Source: Hydrangea macrophylla (lineage: Eukaryota; Streptophyta; Magnoliopsida; Cornales; Hydrangeaceae). From it: a stretch of 64,000 nucleotides of DNA. The notes under the pieces are model-generated. The model was not told the origin of the DNA and made no database searches. It worked only from the letters and a program-made list of their open reading frames with translations. Position numbers and translations under genes: made by a program. This document shows, piece by piece, positions 56,486 to 64,000 of the stretch (position 1 is the first letter of the stretch; each line of letters starts with the position of its first letter). The DNA is taken from the NCBI GenBank assembly GCA_033977485.1, contig CM066991.1, positions 52,616,850 through 52,680,849 of the forward strand. Direction: 5' to 3'.

Positions 56486-56822
56486 CATACTCTGTGGAGA
56501 AGTTGAGTCAGTTATACATACAACAAGTCATATGTCTGATGGTGATTCTCGATTTACTACAGAATTCTGGGAAAGTTTCCAGATAGCTTTAGGAACTTTA
56601 CTAAAATTGAGTTAAGCATTTCATCCTCAAACCGACGGGCAAACCGAGAGGACCAATCAAGTAATGGAAGACATGCTCAGAGCTTGCGTGATTGACTTTG
56701 AGAGTTCATGGGAGACACATCTTCCATTGATTGAGTTTGCCTACAACAATAGTTATCACTCAAGCATAGGCATGGCACCATTCGAGGCATTGTATGGAAG
56801 GCGGTGTTGTTCGCCATTATTT
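56486..56822 (+). pseudogene. Chromovirus integrase fragment (element H)
   Basis: It begins exactly inside the integrase core (YSVEKLSQLYIQQV) where the E LTR ends. After a frameshift near 56540 it continues [20 protein letters not shown] with the catalytic Glu, then [20 protein letters not shown] and [10 protein letters not shown]. It stops at 56822 and joins A-type LTR sequence without a domain end, so a deletion fused the two. Confidence 0.88.
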
Positions 56823-56825
56823 TAA

Positions 56826-57470
56826 ATACCTACATATACTATATTAAATTCTAGAAAATTAGGGTTATATCCCTGGGGCTATTTTCTTATGTAGTATAAA
56901 TTATAAAGTCCCAATATTTAGGTTTAGTAGTTTTAATAATTAATAAGGAGATATTTTATGAGTATTATAATTATTATAAATACTAAACGAGCTCCAAAAA
57001 TTATGAAAAAAATTACCAATAGTGAATTTTAATGTATAGTATTTATTAAAAATACTTCCAAGTATTGATTTTCTCAATTTAGATATGTTTATGTAATCAA
57101 ATCCATTTTTGAGTATTTTCTAAATATATATATATATATATATATGTATTATTTTTAATAATTCATATTAATTAATCTAGGACCCCGATAAATAGGCAGT
57201 CATTTCTTAGAGTCTTAGAATAATGTCTAGAATGTTCCCTTTAAGTTTCATGACTTTTTGACTTGGTTGAAAATATAGCCTGTCTTTAGGGTCTACATTA
57301 GTGTAGATAACCTTGCCTTTTACCTCGTAAAACACGACGGACTCCGATTTGAGTCTAGCCAATGGCGTTGGACTTAGAATGAGACGTAAATCACTACCTT
57401 GAGGTTTATAACCTCATTTGGTAAAATCACTATAATACTCCTAGTACTAGCATTTAAACTTTATCATATA
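56826..57470 (+). mobile_element. A-type LTR fragment (A3)
   Basis: It matches A2 from about 15370 to 15970 (CTAGAAAATTAGGGT, CTCCGATTTGAGTCTAG, TCACTACCTTGAGGTTTAT). Both ends are truncated and a TA microsatellite (57125-57145) is inserted. Confidence 0.82.
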
Positions 57471-57926
57471 TATATATAAGAAAAAATTATCACTGTGTTT
57501 TAAGTATTAGAACCACTTGCACTTATTATTTTATGAGTTCTGATTTTTATCAAGTCTTATAAATCTCAAATAATGCTATCTAATAAATGTACTAATTTGC
57601 ATGTTTAAACTATCCCATTGCAGTCCAAAATAAAAAGGCACACCAAAAGATTGCTAGTATAAAAACTGTGTTGCTAAAACTGCCAGATAGCAAAATTTGA
57701 ATACAAGATCGATCCTTTGAAACTGCAGTTCAAAAGATCAGTTGTATAGTAATTCTTGATCATTTTATAGTGATAGTACTTTTATTTATATATATATATA
57801 TGTGAGTTAATTTTGTCATTATTATTGTATCTTTTCTTTGTTTATTCTTTTTATTATAGGTGTTATCCTTGGCTTCTTTTTCTCATCTCACTCATTGAGG
57901 ACAATATCATACTCAGTTGGGGGGGA
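57471..57926 (+). other. J internal 3' end with polypurine tract
   Basis: Noncoding, ending CATTGAGGACAATATCAT then CAGTTGGGGGGGA (57914-57926), a polypurine-tract style typical of Tat/Athila-like elements. Confidence 0.55.
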
Positions 57927-58740
57927 TGGTTTCACGATTAACACCTGTTTATTTTTTTTTTCTTAAAAAAAATAGTTTCTTTTTAGAGAGAGATACACTG
58001 AAAAATAGAAAATGGCTTTAAATAGGGCTTTGAACCCTAATAACTTTCCCTATCTCTCTTTTTCCTTTCTTTTTCTTCTTCTTCTCTGTTCTCTTTTAAC
58101 TCTCTCCACCGCGATCTCTCTCTCACTCTCTGCAACTCTCTCTCCCTCGATCTCTCATTCTCTCTCATTTTCTTTTCATTTTTTATTTTCTCGATCCAAA
58201 ATCAAGATCCACTCTACTAATCACTAAAGGTAAGATCTATAATCCAGAGAAAGCTTGATTTTGATTTTATTCTCTATTTTTCCGATTTCGTCTTAAATTT
58301 TTAGTTTTTTTTTAGATTTTTATTTTCTCTCTTTTCCATTATCTAACAAAAATGTAATACATAAGTTGTAGGTACCCACTCACCAAAGAAGCTTGGAAAT
58401 ATCACTCGATCTACGACCCTACCAGGTTCTCAGATTTCCAAGAGTCAGGTGATATTTTTCCAGTTCTTTACCAAAAAAAAAAAAAAACAAAACAAAAAAA
58501 TGGACGACTCGCTAGCTATTGGTCTTATGTATTTTGAACTTTATCTTGTCATTTTCTTAATTGCTGTATTGATAATGCTGCGTTGCCCTTGATAAAAAAA
58601 TCTATTTTTTTTTTCTCTTCCAAGTTTTCTGTTTTTTTTTTATAAATAAATTAAAAAAATGAATGACGAACACATTAGCGCTCTTTTTATTTTTGAACTT
58701 TATACCATAATTTTCCTTATTATCATTATTGTACTAATAC
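57927..58740 (+). mobile_element. LTR of element J, first segment
   Basis: It starts TGGTTTCACG after the G-run. A TATA-like TTTAAATAGG is at 58016-58025, followed by a pyrimidine-rich leader. It is interrupted at 58740 by solo LTR D and continues after 61202. The small ORF at 58012-58227 is low-complexity. Confidence 0.55.
58736..58740. repeat. TSD of solo LTR D, left (AATAC)
   Basis: Identical to 61203-61207. Confidence 0.93.
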
Positions 58741-58812
58741 TGTAATACCCTGTATTTTCAGGTATATATATATCCCTTGTACTTTCCTTAGTCTTTGGTG
58801 AGTTTGAGTTCC

Positions 58813-59047
58813 CAATCGATTGACATTTTTGGATACCAATCGATTGATCAGTTTTCCCAATCGATTGACACTTTTCAGATACCAATCGATTGACATATTC
58901 CCAATCGATTGACATTCTACCGACTAAGATTGATGATGTGTCAAACATCCCAATCGATTGCCATCTTCTTCAATCGATTGACATCATTCCAATCGATTGA
59001 CATCAAATATCTGTCTTCAATCGATTGACATTATATTCAATCGATTG
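58813..59047. promoter_or_regulatory. CAATCGATTG cluster 1, upstream of D TATA
   Basis: Ten perfect copies of the palindrome CAATCGATTG start at 58813, 58837, 58858, 58883, 58902, 58951, 58971, 58990, 59018 and 59038, most followed by ACA. The TATA box CTATATATAC follows at 59109. Confidence 0.8.
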
Positions 59048-59532
59048 ACATAACCTGAGAAACATTTTCTTCTTTCCTTCAGCTTTGGACGTGTGGCACT
59101 CTCATTCCCTATATATACCCTTCCCCTTATACATATATATGTTTGCTTGTGTGTGTTTGAGAGAGATATATGCATACTCTTATATATATATATACACACA
59201 TATATATTGTATATATATATTACACACACACACTCTCGGGTAGAGAAGAAGAAGAAGAGAAGAGAAGAAGAAGAAGAGAAGAATAAGAAGAAGAAGAGGA
59301 GGAGACCAGAGAGAGAACAAAGACAGACAGAGAGAGGGAAAGAGAACCACCATAAACCGCCGCCGCGGAGCTCGGGACGCCGTCACCGGAACGCCGGGAG
59401 AGGTGAGTTTATTAACTCACTCAAGGAGGTTTGTTTGTGATGTTATGTGTGTATAATAACGTGCATGAGAAGAGAAGAGGACCCCAACGTTTTATAATAA
59501 AAACCAGCAGTTTTGAGGAAGAAGACAGAGTT

Positions 59533-59657
59533 CAATCGATTGCCATAGAGTTCAATCGATTGATATACCAATCGATTGACATATTTTCCAATCGATTGAC
59601 ATTAGTCCAATCGATTGACATATTTTCCAATCGATTGACATTATTTCCAATCGATTG
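59533..59657. repeat. CAATCGATTG cluster 2, in D leader
   Basis: Seven perfect copies start at 59533, 59553, 59569, 59589, 59608, 59628 and 59648, about 420 bp downstream of the TATA box. Confidence 0.85.
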
Positions 59658-60154
59658 GGAAGAGCAGAATGTTGTTTATCTATTATTATATGTTATGAGC
59701 TGATTGTAATGTACCCAAGCTGCTAATGGTTGTACCATACGTGATATTTGATAAGTGCTTAGTCAACATGATACTACGTTAGCCTTATATGATGTTTATG
59801 TTAATGTTACAAGATGAACTGTTTATTATTAACTGTCGATATGAGATGAATTATTGGACTGTCATATGTAACTGAATAGTAGAACGGAACACGATAGCAT
59901 GTTAATAATCAGTAACCAGTAGATATGATGAATACAAAGCATGTGAAAATCTGGGTATCTAAAGCATGAGCATTGCACAACATGTGGTCAGCATGCATGG
60001 GATATTGATATGAAGAGATGAGAAGATATGATGAGAAAGGGGAACTGTGATTTGTATGGAATAATGAGATATGTGTACTTTGGATCCGTGGGATCAACGA
60101 CTGACGAGTCGGGTGGACGTGGGATGGTTAGAGTTCCTAGTGCGCCTCTTGCTG

Positions 60155-60345
60155 TTGAAGACGTCCAGTAATGCGTATGCACTGTTGAAGACGTCCAGTG
60201 TACCATTGACGATTACGTCCGGCTAGTGCCCTAATATATATACTCAGCTGTGTAGACGACCAGTGAGGGTGTACGCATCGTTGAAGACGTCCGATGTGCC
60301 GTTCTATCGTTTACAGATAGGTGGTACCGTGTAGACGACCGGTAA
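60155..60345. repeat. GAAGACGTCC-type repeats in D LTR
   Basis: GTTGAAGACGTCCAGT (twice), TTGAAGACGTCCGATG, and GTGTAGACGACC.GT (twice), interspersed at 40-60 bp. Confidence 0.75.
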
Positions 60346-61202
60346 CCCTATCAAGGGATTGTGGGACCTATTACCTAGTCGGGTGATTCCGATTGGCATT
60401 ATTGTATCGACGAATGGATATCAGATTAGAATGATGGGATTGATGAATGGATACAGAGACGGATAGAGGTATGAATATGAGTACGGATATGATGAGATAA
60501 AGGTTCAGTCGTGGATTCAGCGTCCCGGCGTAAAGGTATATGCATGGGTTACATGCATGGATTTGGTGAATACATGATGAGATATATTATACCATGATGT
60601 TTATCCTTGTCATTTCTTAATATGATTTCTGTTATTATTGATTAATGTATAGTTTATTGAGACCTCTGCTATGTCCGCGAGTGACGCCATTGTTAAGAGA
60701 TTAACCGCATTTTAAGATGCTGAACAATAACGGTGAGGAGTGTTGTTTAATGTACTCACTCAGCTTTGTATCCAAAGCTGATGGCGTTTATGCCCTGGAC
60801 ATTCCAATGTCTAGAGCTTCACAGGACTTGAGGACGAGAGACTGATGTTCTGCCGGTCTTGGAGCTGAAGGCTTGGAGACGAAGACGTGCTGCTTGTAAT
60901 AGTTAGTTGTATATCTTTTGTACTGTTGTTGTTGTTATAGGCCTGAGACTATAAGCCAGCTGTTGTAATAGTTTTAGTAGACTTTTATAATTGGTACTTG
61001 GGCATCTGTTGCTTCCAAACCTTTTATAGTTTCCGCTGTAGCCTCTGATTATGCTAATAAGATATGTTCTATGAATAGCATCCTCTCTATCGTGGTGTTT
61101 ATTGGTTTGAGTAGATGACAATGCGGTTATTCACCCGTCATTCCCTATGGACCCATAAAGGAAATTTATTTTTCCCTATTTATGCTGCTCCGGGGCGTGA
61201 CA

Positions 61203-61207
61203 AATAC
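61203..61207. repeat. TSD of solo LTR D, right (AATAC)
   Basis: Directly follows the terminal CA of the LTR. Confidence 0.93.
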
Positions 61208-63412
61208 GTTGTCTTGGACTTTTCTTTAAAGAGAGAGTATAAAAAATAGATCCAATAGTCGATGACCAGACGTTAATGGGTTGCTCACTTGTTTCTGAGC
61301 AGAAGAAACCCTTTGCTGGCACTAGCCTTTATGACATCAAAAGGAAAGCTAAAAGGTAAGGATGGTGTATGAATTGTTATAGAGAAGAATATCCTAGTTT
61401 AATTGCTCATAATGGCACATCTTTGAAAGTTTACGACTGCTACAAAAGACAATTCAAATCAAAACAAAAGAAAATTTTGGTTGAGAAAGAGCACTGGATC
61501 CTTTGATACCCAAATAAATTTTGTTTTCCCATTCCTCATTTCTTTTTATTTTTATTGTTTTAGTTTTTAAATTTATTTTCAGTACATTTCAATATTTTTC
61601 AGTCAGGTTAGACTTTAAAATGATCCTACGTGTACATCTGGCTTTCATTAGCTGGTTCTATAGGAGTAATTTGCATCATCCCAACATCACCAGATATGTC
61701 TAGTGCGGTGAATGACTCTAGAGGTAGCGAAAACTAGGTAAAGCCAGATTTATCTCCTAACCTCTTACTGATGTTTTTAGCTTGCTAGTGATTCTAGACC
61801 CATCTCTTTTATTAGAGGTGGATGGGCTATCATGACAACTTGGACGCTCCGGATTGCGTAGCCTCTTTTGTATAGGTGCAGAGGATACTAGTCGCACCAC
61901 ATATGTATCCAACTTAGTGGATGTGCTTAGGATATTTTCAGAAGTTTTTCTTTTACTTTATATAAGATAAATTTGACACGTTAATGTTATTTTGGGTATG
62001 TTAATAGCATATAACACATTGTCACATGTTTTACTATTTTCAAATGCTAGAAACTCTTTAGACTTTAAATTTTTTGAAACAGTGTGAAAATATTTACTGA
62101 ATCTAAATGGATGAGTAAGCATAAACTATGCAGTTTAAAGACAAGTAGTGGAAACTAATTAACCCATGTGAGCTTTTGTGCTAATCTTCCTTTATGAGGG
62201 TTACTATTCTTTTCAGTCTCATTTTATTCTCTTTATCATATCATTCGTTGAAAGTCTCATTATTTTTCCCTTTGACTGATCATTAGAAGAGAACGTTCAG
62301 GATTTACCATTAAAACTTCTAAATTGCTTGAATGAACAAAGTCAATCTATTTTTAAAATGATTTAGACCATCTTTTCTTTCAAATACCCACCGCCCTTAA
62401 CCTTATATTGCCTTATTCTCAATTCTCTCCAAATCATGTCTTGCTCCACCTGGGAGTACAAACCTCACTTTTATAACCAGGTATGTGATTGGACTGTAAA
62501 GATATTGCAAAAAGTGGTAAAAAAAATTTGTACAAATGATAAAAAGGAGAAGAAAAAGAAGAGGTTGGAATGAATTGCGCAAACACTCCAACCACATGCT
62601 TAGAACAAATACACCCCAAATCTCCTACTCATCTTAATTTCTAACCTACCAGTCAAAGTCCTAAAGATTTAAAAGAAATTGATTTTTAAATTTAAGTGAT
62701 AAGGATGTTCTCCACGGTAGATCGCTCTTATAATGCTAAGTATTCTTTCATGAGACTTATTGTACTCCAAATGCCTATATATTGAGTCATCAAAATGGAA
62801 CTAATTTCTCTATCTTTGCTTCCCTACCAAGTGAGATATTCTCTACACCGGTTTCTGAGAGTTTTTCCTTAAGAGAGTGAAATCCTAGTGAGATTTGAGT
62901 TAAAACTACAAATTTTATGACTGTTAATAGTTATGTAAACTTTGAAGTTGAGATCAGTTGCATGACTTTTCAAGTACATACTGTTAGTTTAAAGAGTATA
63001 AAAAATGCTACCATTGACAAACTGTGAGTATGTGTGTTGCATTACTATTACATACTTGAAAATTTTATTTTATTATCAAATTTAATCTTATCTGTTGTAA
63101 AAGGAGAAAATCTAGCTTTATTTTTATTTTACTTTATTTTACTTTATTTTTACATTTAAAAAATAATAATAATAATAATTTTGAATTTTGTGGGTATATT
63201 CACTGCAAACCCTTACAAGACAACACTCGTCCACTAGGGGTAACCTAGGGGTTTAACGGCTTGTTGCATACGCTAAATGCAATCGCGATTCCTGCGACAG
63301 TGAGTTAGGTAGTGTTATTTTACTTAGTTTATCCCTACTCTTTAATAAAACTTTTAGAACAATTTCTCTTTTCACTTCATTGCTAGGGACTAGCAATAAG
63401 TTAGTTGAGGGG
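61208..63412 (+). other. J LTR remainder and 3' noncoding region of element I
   Basis: No protein domain is visible. The first few hundred bp should continue LTR J. From about 63190 the sequence closely parallels the E1 3' end (36384-36612, minus), and 63380-63412 holds the GCTAGGGACTAGCAA signature and a polypurine tract (TTAGTTGAGGGG). The boundary between J and I is not resolved. Confidence 0.5.
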
Positions 63413-64000
63413 TGTGACAAACATTGAATATTGCACATTTATGTGCCAATATAATAGACATAATGCTCATTTAATTCCCCAAATCCCTAGTTTTACATGC
63501 ATATTTGAATTAATATAATTTAATAGTGATGTCACTCAAATGCGTGTAAAAATGTGTTTTTACATATTTTATATGTTTAGGTAAAGATGAAGTGAAATAA
63601 AGGGAAGGAAATAAGTAACAACCACACCATAGTATATTCATTTGTTAGTCAAAGATGAATAGTACTAAATAGTGAACAAACAGTAATTTTACTATTTGAA
63701 AAAAAAAATACAGAGAACGAGGAAACATCCAAGCTTTGCTTGGATGTTAACTTGTTTTATTTATTTAATATTTTTTTGGTTTTTTTTCTCTTTCTCTCTC
63801 TGTATCAGCTGCATTTGTCAAAGCTGTTAGAGAACAGGCGGAAAATAAAGATCACGCAAAGAAAATTCGCCAACATGACGAAGGCAGTGATGATTTTCCT
63901 CAAACATTCATCTATAAAAGCAAGCTACAGACACCAAACAACGACACACACAACTCACAAGCTGCAATAGCTTCACAACACACTGTTAGGGAGAGAATAG
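63413..64000 (+). mobile_element. 3' LTR of element I, truncated by window end
   Basis: It starts TGTGACAAACATTG after the polypurine tract; a TATA-like TATAAAAG is at 63913-63920. It differs from the E1 LTR beyond the first few bases although the preceding internal region is shared. Confidence 0.6.

Larger units (their letters stand above)
58741..61202 (+). mobile_element. Solo LTR D (chromovirus type, 2462 bp)
   Basis: TGTAATACCCTGTATTTT to GGGGCGTGACA, flanked by the duplication AATAC (58736-58740 and 61203-61207), with no internal region: recombination between two LTRs has removed the body. It contains two clusters of CAATCGATTG around the TATA box (59109-59118), GAAGACGTCCAGT repeats (60155-60345) and the conserved hairpins (60760-60814). 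Confidence 0.93.

Noticed and set aside
56486..56822. Integrase fragment as the missing 3' half of element C
   Set aside because: Right strand and lineage, but it joins A-type LTR sequence not found in the C LTR. It could belong to another element.
58012..58227. Hydrophobic small protein with signal-peptide look
   Set aside because: It arises from a CT-rich leader right after the TATA-like box of LTR J. No homology or conserved frame.

Overview
The window is a repeat-dominated stretch of a flowering-plant nuclear genome, probably a eudicot. I find no host protein-coding gene, rRNA or tRNA gene. Almost everything I can place is LTR retrotransposon of two lineages: Ty3/gypsy chromoviruses (Tekay/Del-like, with LTRs starting TGTAGCACC, TGTAACACC, TGTAATACC or TGTCACGCC) and Tat/Ogre/Athila-like elements (tRNA-Arg primer site, extra ORFs, G-rich polypurine tract). 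One PIF/Harbinger DNA transposon is also present. Element labels (A to K and T) are mine.

Layout. 1-1047 is unassigned. An A-family LTR starts at 1048 and appears split three times: by the young minus-strand element T (1259-10427, target duplication TTCTA), by element B (11680-29497) and by element C (from 29629). T has two near-identical 2.8-kb LTRs with minisatellites, a tRNA-iMet primer site and a pol frame, but no gag and no protease active site. B holds a second A LTR (13133-16910), a Tat/Ogre-like 5' LTR G (17589-21054), the 3' part of a Tat-like element F (21055-24985), its own decayed pol and its 3' LTR.

C (plus strand) has a 5' LTR, an iMet primer site, an unfamiliar 339-codon acidic leader frame and a decayed gag that stops at 34747. 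Minus-strand Tat/Ogre-like pieces follow: an E1 3' LTR, its 3' UTR split by the Harbinger element (37020-41769, target duplication TTA), a PTP-like extra ORF, an LTR-like block K, acidic ORFs, noncoding tandem repeats, an Ogre-like gag, a tRNA-Arg primer site and the 3.2-kb E LTR (53330-56485). E abuts an integrase fragment fused to part of an A-type LTR. The window ends with a piece of LTR J split by a solo LTR (D, 58741-61202, target duplication AATAC), and with the 3' end of another Tat-like element (I).

Three themes are worth following. First, accessory reading frames that keep their phase despite stop codons: the C leader ORF, the PTP-like ORF, and the acidic ORFs sharing an IA..FAPY.GP motif. 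Second, a shared LTR layout, with a family-specific cluster of short palindromes just upstream of the TATA box and often again in the leader; in families A and C these match TCP-factor sites. Third, a run of short hairpins near the 3' end of four LTR families whose paired positions change together. No searches were run; family names rest on motifs read by eye.
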